Positions 9,545 through 21,646 of a stretch of DNA of 60,000 bases are shown here, piece by piece (position 1 is the first letter of the stretch; each line of letters starts with the position of its first letter). Source of the stretch: Membranipora membranacea (Eukaryota; Bryozoa; Gymnolaemata; Cheilostomatida; Membraniporidae); NCBI GenBank assembly GCA_914767715.1, contig OU612072.1:746001-806000 (forward strand), written 5' to 3'. Both the position numbers and the translations under genes were made by a program. A model generated the notes under the pieces. The model was not told the origin of the DNA and did not search any database. It saw nothing but the letters and a program-made list of their open reading frames with translations.

Positions 9545-11955
9545 GTGAAATGTCTCCCGGATGACTAGTAATGGAATATAAGAGTGGCTTACCTAGTTGT
9601 GACTCATAAGAATGACTGACTCTAAAAACGACACGGGCTTCAGATATTATACATTGTTTCCTAGTTATATAATATTATAATATTATTTCATAATTATATA
9701 AAGTTATATAATATTTATTCATCAAACTACCTAAAGCAAATAAAAAAAACCTATGATAGGATACTTTTGCGCTCCAGCTAGATTCAGCCATATCCGTAAT
9801 GCTTGATTTAGCATGCGATCTTAATTATCAACGTGTGAACAGTATAACAGTCAAAGGATATTCGATCAGTGTACCTCGTGGTGACTTGTGACACTATTGT
9901 GACCGGACGCACAATACTCAGGAAGAACAATCCACCACTTAAAATTCAGATCTTGCACCGAGATGAAGAAGCTAGTCGGTGAGGTGGTGACTATCTCATG
10001 AATAAAATCCAAATCAGTAGACATTTGTTTAAAGTAGCAGAAAACCACAAAAAGTTATATTTTGATATTTGATGCGTAATGATGCGCTCCTTCTAAATTT
10101 GCATGTCATAAAAAATATTAAATTAGAAAAATCTAATTATTTTAATTGCAAACTCTCTTCCACCATTTTGTTTCAGTAATAGACATACCCAATATAATTG
10201 GCCAAGTGTTAATACCCTTGAAATGAATATATTGCTGGAAAAGCTTGGTATAGAAAAGTATTTGTTTCTAGAATTTAAGCAGCTATCATTTTTCTGCTTT
10301 AATCTTAATACATAAACAGTCATTTCAATTGAAAAATCATCTACAAAAACAACATTTTTGCCTTCAATAATAAGAAAATTACGCTTTTCTATGAGATTAT
10401 AAACAAAACTTAGAGTCCCAATTTAATTCACTGCTTTTGCAGCCACTGGGGAATAGGGGCTGCTGACTGCCCTGTGGTGCAGAGCCAGAGCTTATACCTA
10501 GGATTTTCATTGTTGAGTATGTTGCCGAGCTGTGAAGGGAAATTGCAAGTGGATTTATATCTAGTGGTGCCAGGGTTGTATGCTACTTTAAGATGAGTGA
10601 TTTGCGTCTACTCTAGAAGTGTAAAGTAAGATTTTTTTTGCATTCTTTCCATAGCTAACATAGAAGACTATCATACAGTTCACTCACCCTCTTATTTGAC
10701 CATAGAGTTATTATATACTACTATATATACGTGGTAGCTAACATTAAGTTGGCCGAAATCAAATGAGCTCTTCCTAAAATTCACTCCTCTATTGTTGCTT
10801 CACGCAATTAAAATCTGAATCAAAATCTTTAATGTTAATGATAAAAAATTTTGATTTGATGTAAAAATGCGAGTAACCCACAATAATTTTGAAGAGAAAC
10901 AGGATGTTTATGTGCTAAAAAATCTTTCCACAATCATGGGGAAATATTTTTATCATTGATTTCGCCAAATTATATTACTTTGTGACCAGAGAAAACAGCA
11001 CCATCAACAAACAGTCTAAAAATATGGAGTCTTTAGCTCTAGTTAGTAACCATTCATAAAACTAGAAATATGTGAAAATTTATTCAAGAATAACTAAAGG
11101 TGAGTGGCTGTGAAATATTGATATTTTTATTATCATCTTTTGCATCAATTGTATCATTTCTATATATATTTACAGAAAATACAAATTTTCATGCTAAATA
11201 TAAGTTACCAATGAGCGATCTTAATTGTATTGATGAGAGGTTTTCGAATTCAAAAGTGATATATATTAGTCTCACAACAACAAATCTGTAAAGGCACTAG
11301 TACTTTTGTGGAGTGAGCCTTAGCCTGTAGCCTGTGGCCGGTTAAGACAGAGCAATGATGAGAAACAAGCTGGATTCTAGTTAGAACCACATTAAGTATA
11401 GGATGTTTACAATGGCACTCTCGCTAAATGTCTTGGAAGGCAATGACTCGAGGTCATCTTGTGATATTGCAGAGATATCATAAAATCTAACATCATAGTT
11501 AAAGAGTTTGGATGATGGTGACCAATCTCACCTTCACTTCTACATTATGATTTAAATAATTTCCTGACCAATCTCATGGTCACTAGTACATCAAACAGAA
11601 CTTATAATTCTTATTACAACTTAGCATATAATTTTCTGCAAGTCTTCACATCTCTTTCGATATTTGGAAACTTCTCATCCTAAGTTGAAAATCAAAGAAG
11701 GTATTCGTACATGCATAAACCAGTACAGGGCGGCCCTGCAGGTTTGAAGTAAAATTACATAGACATTAAAATCTCAAGGTCATGGTCAAACTTCAGAAAA
11801 TTAATACAACAAAACTCTTTCTGAAAGATTATCCATCACAAACTCATGTTAGTGTGAATGAGTGCAATTATTCATCTACTGACATCAAAGCTAATTACAG
11901 CTAAGTGAAAGTATTCAGACTGTTAACTCATTGCAAAATACATATTCAGTGTAGT
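9545..11955. other. No gene recognised; AT-rich 3' flank of receptor copy 1
   Basis: A strongly AT-rich stretch, including near-palindromic TATAAT repeats at 9660-9720. Small ORFs (for example 9866-10048 -, 11100-11291 +) show no family features. Confidence 0.5.
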
Positions 11956-11959
11956 GCGG

Positions 11960-12515
11960 TAGTACTAAAACTCAAGATATGATGTTGTCAACTCAGCTTG
12001 TCAAACCTGATACCCCAGCTCTGTTTTTAAATGTCACCGATATTATTATGTGTCTTAAAATGAGATATCTTGGCATCGCAGTTGATGATAAACTACTCTT
12101 TCAAGACCATGTTCAATCAGTGTTTACAACAGCCTCGCGAAGAATGTTCATTCTTAAAAGTTTTGTGTATCTCAATTCCATGCTTCTATCTAATAGGTTA
12201 TTTAAAAGTTTCATTGTATCTCTCATAACTTATTGTCTACCCATACTATTTACATAAATCTATGAAAGTGATAGGATGTGTATACGTAAACTTTTTGAAG
12301 ATGCTATCAAGATAGGCATCGAGCACTCTGATATTGATGCTCTGATGACCACCCAAACTAAGACACTCGCTCCCGTATAAATTCACGATGAGGATCAATT
12401 TATGAATGTCTTCCTAAATGAATGCCTATCAGGACGTTACAGCACCATGAAGTATGGGGGTGTTTTGGGCCACTACTGCCTTCAACGACATCTGATACTC
12501 ACACTAAACAAAAAA
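11960..12515 (+). mobile_element. LINE 3' remnant (RT C-terminal region)
   Basis: The ORF at 11979-12257 contains MRYLGIAVDDKLLFQDHV, then RRMFILKSF, then FIVSLITYCLPILF. This is the post-palm region of CR1/Jockey-type retrotransposon ORF2 (the F-LG...D..L.F..HV, R.YLL, and LITY.LP..F blocks). Coding-like sequence continues in other frames after a stop to about 12515. It is 5'-truncated with no palm or endonuclease and is inactive. Confidence 0.8.
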
Positions 12516-12570
12516 ACCTGACTTTTTCTATCTTTTGGGCTTTTACCAGTGCCAGTCTGTACCATTTTGG

Positions 12571-12925
12571 GCATGCTCAGCTCTGGGCATGAGCTGATCT
12601 CTGCAAAATTGAGTCTGGGAATTCTGAAGCCATCTGATTGGCTACCTGCTCTGGCGGCACGCTTCCAAATGCATGCGGAATTGGCAATCAGAGTTGTCTT
12701 CTGTTGAAAATATTAGCTAATGTTGATTATCAGTTCATGCAGAGGGATGTCTAATTCTCCCTGACCATTATTGATATCACAACCTGGGTTAAACTCTTTG
12801 TCATTGCACATGCGCCAATCAAACTTGCGCATTATGCACACTAGCCTTACGACATAAGCTTTGTGGTAATGGTAGCCTAGTTTATCAGTGATCTACATGC
12901 CCAGTCAGATCACAGGAGCCACTAT
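12571..12925. repeat. Dispersed repeat, copy 1 (second copy at 26.86-27.21 kb)
   Basis: About 350 bp starting GCATGCTCAGCTCTGGGCAT matches 26859-27213 in the same orientation, with scattered substitutions. It contains CCAAT-like ATTGGCT and several GCGCATG/TGCGCA words. No coding potential is recognised. Confidence 0.85.
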
Positions 12926-14337
12926 GAGTGTGTACAACTAATTTCACACCTTGTTTGTCGGTGTTCTGTAACAAATTCATCCATCCTTTTTCACTGTGTT
13001 TATCATTATAAAAGTTCTGCAATAATAGTCATCAGGAATAATTAATACCAATTAACCTTAGGGCACTAGGGCAAATTAATATCTTGATCTAGATGAGCGC
13101 CCGCCACCTCGTCAGAATGTCAAAATCAAAATGCCGCCAAGAAATCAACATCGACGATACATTGCGACAACACCTGACAATATTTACAGGGTTCAACATC
13201 ACCGACAGCAGTGCTTTTGATTTGCTACAACCTCATTTTCATCAGTCATACCAATCCATTTGTTTTGATGTTTGGTGCAACAAGTTGACCTAGTTTAATT
13301 ACGTGTAATAACTTAGAGTCAATGAAAAGTGGCTAGAATGAGAATAATGAACTCAAGAAACTGAGAGTAAAGTAATGACTCATAAAAGCTACAAAGATGT
13401 CTCAGGCCTTTTTAATATCATGCGAGCCTTAAGGTGAATGAATGGCAAAAAACAGCAGATCTTGATCCAGATTGTATGACCACATATGTCAATTCTCTGA
13501 TTCCAATTCGCGACAATACTTTAATTTTTGTCGAAAGAAAAAGCAACAGTGTTGCAGATTTTGCTCATTTAAAATAGGCATTGATGCACTCATGTTTATA
13601 ATTTGCAGGACAATTGTTGAGTTGTAGGGGATCTATTGTCACAAAGATTTGTTGTTTACAGAAAAAGTTGACAAGAAAAAAAAAGATTTTAAGAAGAATT
13701 TGAGCTGCGTTATTATATACCAATGTTTATTTTATAATGTTTGTTTGATTATGATTTTCACTACAACGTTATGATCTTAGCTCCACTGGTACGAGGTAAT
13801 CCAAGAACTTTGCTCGTTTTGGGTTGTGAGCCGTTTGTGGCGACGGTGATGCTTTCTTCTGGGCAGCACAGGGACTATACCAGGTTCTGCAAGCAGCACT
13901 ATCAATCAGTAATTTGTATAATCAATGAATGAGTAAAAAGTGCATGTTGTCGATTCGGACTGTCGTGCACAAAATGAATCCCCTAATGATAGCAAGATGT
14001 TTAACACGTTGCAGCAAAAACAAATTTGGTGAAATAAAAATGGGCAGGTATTTGCATTGCATTATTTTCTCTCTCCAAGGGGGCTTTTTATCTCAATGTA
14101 AACATCTTTGGACAAAGAGTATAAATTAAACAAACAAACAAACAAACAAGAAACCTGTCATGATAACAATTCGTGTATCTGTGTATCTGTGTATCTGCTT
14201 CCATACTAGGATGTCAGATTGCAAGCATGAACTGCTAGGAGACAAAGTATATGAGTATAACTAAAATCAACATATCATTGGAGTGATGACTACAGTCGTA
14301 ATTGTACCAACAAGCTTTTGCTAATATTAAGGAGTCC
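12926..14337. other. No gene recognised; short simple repeats
   Basis: ORFs at 13093-13293, 13741-13932 and 13929-14129 show no recognisable domain. Simple repeats: (AAAC)n at about 14128-14149 and three TGTATCTG units at 14174-14197. Confidence 0.5.
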
Positions 14338-14761
14338 TTAAACCGACTGTTCATTTTTGGGCAGTCGGAACTTTGCTAATTACCCAAAAAGTTTCTGTCT
14401 GCTGGGTCAATTCAGGTGAGCATCCCTTCAATAAAGCTTCAATGTATTAAATAATCCAATAATAATAAGACATATCTGTCCAGAGGCAAAGAGAGAGCAA
14501 TCTTCAAAAGGGGTTATTTTGTCACTCTTTTGTGGAGTTGCCTCCTCTTTTGACACTCTTTCGCCACAATTCCACTTTTTTGTTATCCACTTTTGCACCT
14601 TTTCATTGTTTTTCTCTTTCTATATTATTGCACATGCGCAGCTGTAAAACTGAAAAACTTCCCCTATCAAAACAAAATACTTAAAAAGTTTATTTCTGCA
14701 TGCTGCTGTTAAATTACTCTAAACTGTTCCTATACTTCTGCAATAACATGATCAATATTCA

Positions 14762-15513
14762 ATGGCAAACCGTAGGCCAACTTCTTATACCTTTGCACCA
14801 ACAAAGGATGGGAGAAAGCTTCCATGGGAACTAGGAAGACTTGGTGAAATGAACATTCCTACATTGCCAAGTGATAGTGATTCACATAGCCACAGTGCTC
14901 AGTCCTCTGCAAGTCCCACTCCCCAGAGACCAGCTAGGTTTTGAACAATGGTTAGCCCAATGAGAATTTGAGGAGCCAGTTGTACCAGCACCAGCAGATG
15001 ATGAAGCACCACCATCACCGCCACCCCCACAAAGGAGGAGACGCCAGCAGTGTACTTGTGGTGAATGCCCAGCAGAGATGCCAACCAGAATCGAGATGAA
15101 GTGTTGCATGGAAGAGGATATAACTGCTACACACATTGAGGATTACAATGAGGGTGACGCTGTCCACACTACATCACCCAACCCTATGCTACCGGTAAGT
15201 ATATGAATGAACTGTCATCATACCTAACATGTAAATTCTATGAATTGTCCACACTGAGCTTCATAATTTCTGTTTTAGGAGTGAAAAATGTTTACATGTC
15301 AGCTACACAACATATGATATCCCACAATGCATTGTCAATGATAACTAACATATGATCTGAACTCTATGCTGAACTCTATGCTGAACCATTTTAAAGGAGC
15401 TTTGCAATAAAATGATAATAATAATATATCGAACTTGTTGTTTTTGTTGTTTCCAGGATCGTGGAGCTCGTCTCAGTAAAGATGTCGAAAACCTGATTTT
15501 GATACCGCCGTAA
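14762..15513 (+). pseudogene. P2X7-ballast-like Cys-motif protein, left-arm copy (frameshifted)
   Basis: Exon 1 starts ATG 14762 and ends CCG|gtaagt at 15194. Exon 2 (15457-15513, DRGARLSKDVEN, stop TAA) joins in phase 0. The N-terminus is low-complexity: MANRRPT, then RKLPWELGR, then a Ser-rich stretch and a Pro-rich PPPP run with RRR. The C-terminal part, about 15051-15120, reads CTCGECPAEMPTRIEMKCCM, which fits the CxCGxC...MPT...E..CC pattern of the zinc-binding ballast domain of P2X7 receptors and its stand-alone invertebrate relatives. Relative to the right-arm copy it has an extra T near 14940 and a GGA-to-TGA change a few codons on, so this copy is broken. Membrane segments of a P2X channel are absent. 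Function unknown. Confidence 0.6.
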
Positions 15514-15708
15514 AGGATTATTTCAAGTATATGATCTGAACTCTATGCTGAACTCTATGCTGAACCATTTTAAAGGAGCTTTGCAATAAAATGATAATAA
15601 TAATATATCGAACTTGTTGTTTTTGTTGTTTCCAGGATCGTGGAGCTCGTCTCAGTAAAGATGTCGAAAACCTGATTTTGATACCGCCGTAAAGGATTAT
15701 TTCAAGTA
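15351..15708 (+). repeat. 179-bp tandem duplication including exon 2
   Basis: 15351-15529 is repeated essentially perfectly at 15530-15708. Each unit contains pyrimidine-rich acceptor tttccag, the 57-nt terminal exon and its stop codon (15457-15513 and 15636-15692). Inside each unit CTCTATGCTGAA is itself repeated. The near-identity implies a recent event. Confidence 0.95.
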
Positions 15709-16228
15709 TAGGAGATTTTAGGAACAATTATACTCTAGATATAATATGATTGCCATAAAGTTTTACTCATTCACAGACTAATAGGCGATAATATCTTTCT
15801 TATAATATAAGTCAAAGCATGTTCCAAGAATTGTGTTGGCGTACAAGTATAGTTGACTATAGTCATTCTGAATCTTGTTACTGGATAGCTGAAATATTAT
15901 TTCATATATAGCTGTGTATGTATAGCCATGTATTGGCATGATTCTAATGTATTACATAGTGTACATAGAATAGTAACAAGAAATATAAAATTATTGTTTC
16001 ATATATAGCTGTGTATCATGTGTGCTTTTAAAATACTAAAACATTTCGGGTTCATACATAGCCATCTTTTGTGCAAGACAAGAACAAAATTCCCCGCTGT
16101 GCTGTCTCAGTGGAGAATTAGTGATATGCGTTATCTTGAGTATAAGAATTATTTATAAAACTGTATGACACTACACGCGATAGAAAATACATGTTCCAGT
16201 CAAAAATAGTTTTGAATAATGAATATTG

Positions 16229-16700
16229 CTAGTGGATTGCAGTATTACTGATCAGTCTATAAATTACACCAATGCACTCGACCTGAAGAGCAAATTTGCC
16301 AGTTATAGGTGTATATGGGTACCATCCTCCTGAGGTTCGAGATGATATCAGTCCTTGATCTCGCCAGGTGATGTCATGTGTAATGGTTGTACGAATAGAC
16401 CTCGTTGAGTATGAATATTTCTGTATCCAGGTTGAACTGTATATGATTGCTGTAAAGTGAGCAGAGACACAATTGTTATATTTTGTCAACACCATCCCAA
16501 CATTCAACAAAGGGTCTTTGCAGTTGGGATGTGGCCAAAATTATATAGCCAGATTTCAGCAGACAATTTTCCAAAGTTTCAATTAACCTATGCAATACCT
16601 CAGCTAAAAGATTGATATTCATTGTTGGAAAATCTAACATTATCATCACAAAACAAAAGAGTTTATGTACCGGTGATATGTCTATGACTCTATTTGTCAC
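16229..16700 (-). CDS. Uncharacterised coding-like segments inside the TTAA element
   Basis: Two overlapping minus-strand ORFs (16476-16700 and 16229-16510) lie downstream of the right-arm gene in its direction, between the inverted arms. The first includes a run of hydrophobic and aliphatic residues (FCFVMIMLDF); the second contains THDITWRDQGLISS and ends ISNTAIH. A possible acceptor (gttgcag) precedes the first near 16705. They could be later exons of the right-arm gene or remnants of an element protein. No family recognised. Confidence 0.3.
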
Positions 16701-16934
16701 TGCAACATGAGTACTCTTCTTTATTGTTATGGTATAACACTATTCGTACCACAATGATGATGCTTTGCATTGAGGTAAACATTTCAACAAAACTTGCTGA
16801 ATGATTTTTGGCTTGATGGGCTATATGCTTGTCATCTTTTTTCATACATTTTTCATACGTTAGGAGGTTTGGAGGGGGAGCGGTTAGCCCTACATACAAT
16901 ATCTGTCAAGTTGCACAATCATGAGGATGCTTAC

Positions 16935-17266
16935 CTTGTTGAATTTCTACAACTACCAGCTTCACCACAAGTACACTGCTGGCGTCTCCTCCTTTGTGGG
17001 GGTGGCGGTGATGGTGGTGCTTCATCATCTGCTGGTGCTGGTACAACTGGCTCCTCAAATTCTCCTTGGGCTAACCATTGTTCAAACCTAGCTGGTCTCT
17101 GGGGAGTGGGACTTGCAGAGGACTGAGCACTGCGGCTATGTGAATCACTATCACTTGGCACTGTCTGTAGAATGTTCATTTCACCAGGTCTTCCTAGTTC
17201 CCATGGAAGCTTTCTCCCATCCTTTGTTGGTGCAAAGGCACAAGGAGTTGGCCTACGGTTTGCCAT
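16935..17266 (-). CDS. Right-arm paralogue of the ballast-like gene, exon 1
   Basis: ATG at 17266; the exon is open for 110 codons and ends CAACAAG|gtaagc at 16935 (phase 2). The N-terminal two-thirds match the left-arm gene: MANRRPTPCAFAPTKDGR, Ser-rich block, RFEQWLAQGEFEEP, Pro-rich run and RRRR. The last residues read CTCGEAGSCRNSTR and so depart from the left copy right after CTCGE. The left copy's MPT...CC block is absent from this exon, so the two genes share an N-terminus but have different Cys-rich C-termini. This copy has no frameshift in the exon. Downstream exons cannot be assigned with confidence. Localisation and function are unknown. Confidence 0.5.
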
Positions 17267-17691
17267 TGTATATTGATCATGTTATTGCAGAAGTATAGGA
17301 ACAGTTTAGAGTAATTTAACAGCAGCATGCAGAAATAAACTTTTTCAGTATTGTGTTTGGACAGGAGAAGTTTTTCAGTATTACAGCTGCGTATGTGCAA
17401 TAAAAATAGAAAGAGAAAAACAATGAAAAGGTGCAAAAGTGGATAACAAAAAAGTTGAATTGTGGCGAAAGAGTGTCACAAGAGGAGGCAACTCCACAAA
17501 AGAGTGTCAAAATAACCTCTTTTGAAGATTGCTCTCTCGTTGCCTCTGGACAGACAAGTCTTATTATTATTGGATTTTTTAATACATTGAAGCTTTATTG
17601 AAGGGATGCTCACCTGAATTGACCCAGCAGACAGAAACTTTTTGGGTAATTAGCAAAGTTCCGACTGTCCAAAAGTGAACAGTCGGTTTAA

Positions 17692-18289
17692 TGAAGTTTG
17701 AATATACTTAACCAGCTGATTGTTCTGTTGACCTACAAACAAATATTACACGCCATGTGATAATAAAGAGCTTGTATTGTCGTAAGATATTTTTGTACAT
17801 GGAAAATATCTTCGCAGCAGGAACAGTTAACAGATGCAGCATTGCATAACAGTTTGTCAGGATCTGCATTAAGCTTGATATCATTATCTATATGTTGACA
17901 GGAAAGTCTACTATCAAAATCTCAGGTTAACGTTAAAAGATTGAATGCAAAGCAGGTAATGCAATTCAGAAGTCAAAGTGGGCAATTAGATGAATTTGGA
18001 CAAAGATCCTTATACACGACCATTAAATTTATTGTTATTAATATTATGATAATGTATTAAGAGAAAAAGCTAAGCCCTCAGATTTAACCTTTCTGTTTTT
18101 TTCCGGTACCAGATAAAATTTACAAGTCTAGTGATTTTCTCAACTGGGTTTCATTTTTAAGTCATAACATAGCCATCCTGTTGGCTCTTATTGGTGGGTG
18201 GGGAGAAGAAAAGCCGATGCTTATAATATGGTACTTTTGGGAACCTTGGCATTGCCTAACTTACAATTAAAGTGGATTATTCCAGAGGA
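17692..18289. other. No gene recognised
   Basis: AT-rich, non-coding as far as I can see, between the TTAA element and a SINE head. Confidence 0.5.
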
Positions 18290-18294
18290 TGAAA

Positions 18295-18370
18295 ATTTGA
18301 TGACCAGATTTGGTCTCAAACCCACAACCCTCAGGTCTCTAAGCAGGCACTTTACCAATTGTGCTCACCG
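18295..18370 (-). mobile_element. tRNA-derived SINE head (pol III A and B boxes)
   Basis: On the minus strand GAGCACAATTGG (18355-18366) matches the A box with one mismatch. About 33 nt further GGTTTGAGACC (18312-18322) matches the B-box pattern. Between them the sequence is tRNA-like, but no clover-leaf acceptor stem closes, so a SINE is favoured over a tRNA gene. The plus-strand ORF 18198-18428 runs across it and is probably spurious. Confidence 0.6.
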
Positions 18371-18639
18371 GATTTGTGTTCGAAAAGACCCAAGTCATAA
18401 AAATGACCACAGCCAGCTCAAAATATAGGCAATGTCAAGGCCGTGAAGTGAAGACCCATCAGGTGTCAATATATGCCACTCCCATAAACATTAAGTATTG
18501 ATGGTGAAAATGCAAAATTTTAGGAGATAAACAATGGCTTTAAAACACATTCCACAAAGCTATTGATGGTCTTATTCCCAAAATATAGTTTAGTTTTGGT
18601 TAACAACAACTGATTTCTAAGCACTCATTGCTAGTCCTA

Positions 18640-18775
18640 CCACAGCGGGGATAACAAATATACAGAATTTTTTACGCATAAAGAACTCATTTTTTCTTGA
18701 GCAATGTGACAAGGCTCAGTTATTTAATAACCCAGTACTGCATTATAACTGGTAAAATTTACTAGCCTTTAGTTA
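18640..18775 (+). repeat. Dispersed repeat, inverted copy at 26.14-26.28 kb
   Basis: The core CTTGAGCAATGTGACAAGGC and the following TTATTTAATAAC...GTTATAACTGGTAAAATT-type sequence recur in inverse orientation around 26145-26270, with substitutions. Short non-coding MITE or SINE tail; family unknown. Confidence 0.75.
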
Positions 18776-18789
18776 TCCTATAGGGAACC

Positions 18790-20575
18790 CCCAGCTATCT
18801 TGTTAATCATTGAGGTAAGAAAAAAAAGTTATTTAGACAAGATAATTGGCCATTTCGCTGTTGCTAAAAGCTAGCTAATGGTTAGTGCTCATTGTTACGT
18901 TTTGTAGACATCGATAAGTTTTCAAAGATGCCAAGCATTTAGAGCTTGACGTAGGTGACCTCAATACTATCGTTGAACGGAAAGCTAAATCCATAATTAC
19001 GTGCAGTTTTTCCTGTGGAGATCATTGTATACACGATTTTCCAGAACGTTGCCCTTCTGGACGTTTTAGACATGTCAATTATCACAACTCATTGGGCAAA
19101 GACTGTTTTTTAAGCAAATGTACATCAAGCAAAAAAAACAAAGGCTAGTAGCAAGCTCTTTTCATGACAATGAGAGTGTCGGAGAGCAAGATCATCAAGC
19201 CAGGGCCCGTAATCCCCCTCAGCGGTAACAATATTTATGACACCTGATCCGAAGTATGACCTTGAGATCATGGGGAAGTGTGTGTGCTCGGATAGGACAA
19301 TGGTGATTATTGGCAACAATAGATCGTCATAAGAGATGGTGTTCTTGTATTGAATGAAATATTGTACCCTGTTGACAAAACAAAAGTGCATGGTTAAAAC
19401 ACAGGTATGGATTTGATTTCAATGGTGAAATAAAAATCTCTTGCCATATTATAAAACAGGATAACTATTTAAAATATTATCCCGGGAATTAGGAAGATAA
19501 ACTTTATCAAGTTAAACATGAAACGAAATTATATTGTCGAATTGCAATGATCAATGTTTTGCGGATTACTTAATCATCGTCACAAAAATTATACATTTAG
19601 ATTTTATAATCACGACTTACAATTACTGGTGGGATAAGTGTCAAACCGAGCAATGGGGTGAGTTTGTACTCTAAAGGCACTCTTAAAATTCCTGATGCAA
19701 CTGAAAACGAAAATAATAAGCAGTGACAATAACTGATTGTGATCGACGAGCAGAGCCTGACCTCGATGCCGCATTATAAGTGATTGAATAATCATATCGA
19801 TATGATTACTGATGATATACACTTGGAGATGAAGTGATCGGATCGAAGTATAGTGTGGTATTTCTAGATCGATATTACTCAGGCAACATGTTGTAGATAG
19901 GCGTACGATGGATAAAACGTCTGTCATTACTGCTGAATTGCCACAGAGAGTTAAACACAATATTGTTAATACCTAATTTAGTTCCCAAACTTTAAAACAT
20001 TTATAGTGCCAAAAACGATAAGAAAAATGAGTACAATTAAACTCACCACCATATTGAGAGGTGTCTAGCTTTAGTGTTCAGTGGTCGATGTCCATTATAA
20101 ACTGTTCAGAGTATTCATTGTGATGGTTGATTGAATACAATTACCATGTAGAATATGGTTAAATACAGATACACTGAGTCAGGATATTTTAGAGCGACAT
20201 TAAAATAACCGTGCTGGCTGATGTTGACAGTTCGCCAGTCTTACACAAACTGAATTGACAGATGAGGCTAGCACAAATCTGATTGGCTGATTTGAGAGAA
20301 GATAAGACAACTCTTTTAGATTAAAGATTTAGATTCAGATTAAACTTCCTAATACAGTGTGATCTTTGCTAATATGCTAATAAATTGTAGTTATGTTCCC
20401 TTTTATTTTATGTTGAGATATCCCATAATCCCATGGTCAAGTCATGTGACATGTAGTTTCGGTTTCTTTCATAAAGTTTCAGTTGTTGTTTTGCAATTGT
20501 AGTGTGGAGAGGATTTTTCTACTGCCTTAGTTAGGCTTTGCAGTTCATGAGAATTCAACATTCAGTATTTTACAT
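18790..20575. other. No gene recognised
   Basis: ORFs at 19125-19391 (-) and 19610-19960 (-) have no recognisable motifs and no supporting splice context. No repeat structure noticed. Confidence 0.45.
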
Positions 20576-20579
20576 ATTT

Positions 20580-21320
20580 TTCGATTTATATGAACGACCT
20601 CTTGAATGCAGCGCTTGCATTAAATTATATACTTTATGTAGACCACACTAATATACTTTGTACAGACCATGCTATTTTAAGACAAGAATTGAAAAGTAAA
20701 AACAGTGAAACAGTGAAAGTAGACGATTGGTGCTTACCAAATAAACTTGTACTTCACTATTCCAAAACATTTCATGTAATTTTTAAATCCCAAAGAAAAG
20801 CTATCAGTTCCAATGATCATGTCATCAAACTGAATACCCTTGAGCTGAAAAATGAATCTCAATTTTTAGGTATTATCCTTGATTCAAATAATATTTCTTC
20901 TACGTCACACATGAATGAATTGTGCTAAAATTTAAATTTGGTTGTGATAATGATGTGTGTAGTAAGACCATAATTGGACAAAAAAACAATGATTGAACTA
21001 TATTACTCACTTTTTTACCCGTACCTGCTCTATGGAATAGAGTTCTGGGGCCATGCCTCTGATAATGACTGAAAACGAGTGATAGTCCTACAAAAGACTA
21101 AAAGTAATTTTAAAGAACAAAAGAACCAGAGACCATGTTTCAACCTTTTTAAGACTTTAAATATAATGCCTTTGAATATTTTTTCCAATGGTGCTCTTTA
21201 AAACTGTGTTTAAGAAAATTTTCCAATGAGTTTATCAACTCTCTGAAATCAGACCATGATTACAATACTAGATCAAACAATTTACAAAGGAAAAATACCA
21301 AAAACAAGCAAGGTGAGAGG
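20580..21320 (+). mobile_element. LINE RT remnant (same family as 37.6-38.3 kb)
   Basis: The ORF at 20590-20928 covers the RT palm: MNDLLNAALALNYILYVDHTN (the catalytic FADD is replaced by YVDH), then WCLPNKLVLHYSKT and FLGIILDSN. Downstream, past a stop, YGIEFWGHAS and a degraded C-terminal region follow. The same YGIEFWGHAS block occurs in the minus-strand copy at 37.9 kb. Loss of the catalytic Asp pair shows it is inactive. Confidence 0.8.
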
Positions 21321-21646
21321 ACCCTGTTGTGCCATGGTGTCTTCTTTTACCACAGGTACCTTATGGGAGTGGAGACATGTACTCAGTCTGGTTTCTTGGG
21401 TGGCCTAGGTGGGAGGGGGTTTGATTGTGTGTCGTTTGCAGATGTTTTGCTCGCTCGCTTCCCTGTGAGTGTGACGTTGAGCATCCTAGTCAGGAAGTCT
21501 TTGTTCTAGCCTCGTACTATCTGACTGTCCCATTGCTTTTTAACTTTTTGTATACCTTTGATACCGTTTTACTCATTCTAGTTTCTAAAGCAAGCAATAA
21601 ACACATGAAAAGACAATGTGAAAATGCTGTTCGCTAAATTACTCAC

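Larger units (their letters stand above)
14338..17691. mobile_element. 3.35 kb TTAA element with ~730 bp inverted arms carrying two genes
   Basis: TTAA (14338-14341) is followed by ACCGACTGTTC. The other end is GAACAGTCGGT followed by TTAA (17688-17691). Homology continues inward as inverted arms at 14338-15065 and 16961-17691. Each terminus also contains a small hairpin (CCGACTGT ... GACAGTCGG). Each arm contains the same promoter-proximal sequence and the same 5' coding exon, so two paralogous genes face each other. The arms stop matching within the Cys motif of the shared exon. TTAA duplications suggest a Kolobok- or piggyBac-like element, but I see no recognisable transposase in the 1.9 kb between the arms. 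A non-autonomous or composite element is the simplest reading. Confidence 0.7.

Noticed and set aside
14882-15136. Minus-strand ORFs over the left-arm ballast-like gene
   Set aside because: They are antisense shadows of the Ser- and Pro-rich coding exon.
16794-17126. 110-aa plus-strand ORF over the right arm
   Set aside because: Antisense to the right-arm exon, which has a matching paralogue, a good ATG and a donor site.
18198-18428. 76-aa plus-strand ORF
   Set aside because: It runs antisense through a tRNA-derived SINE head and has no domain features.
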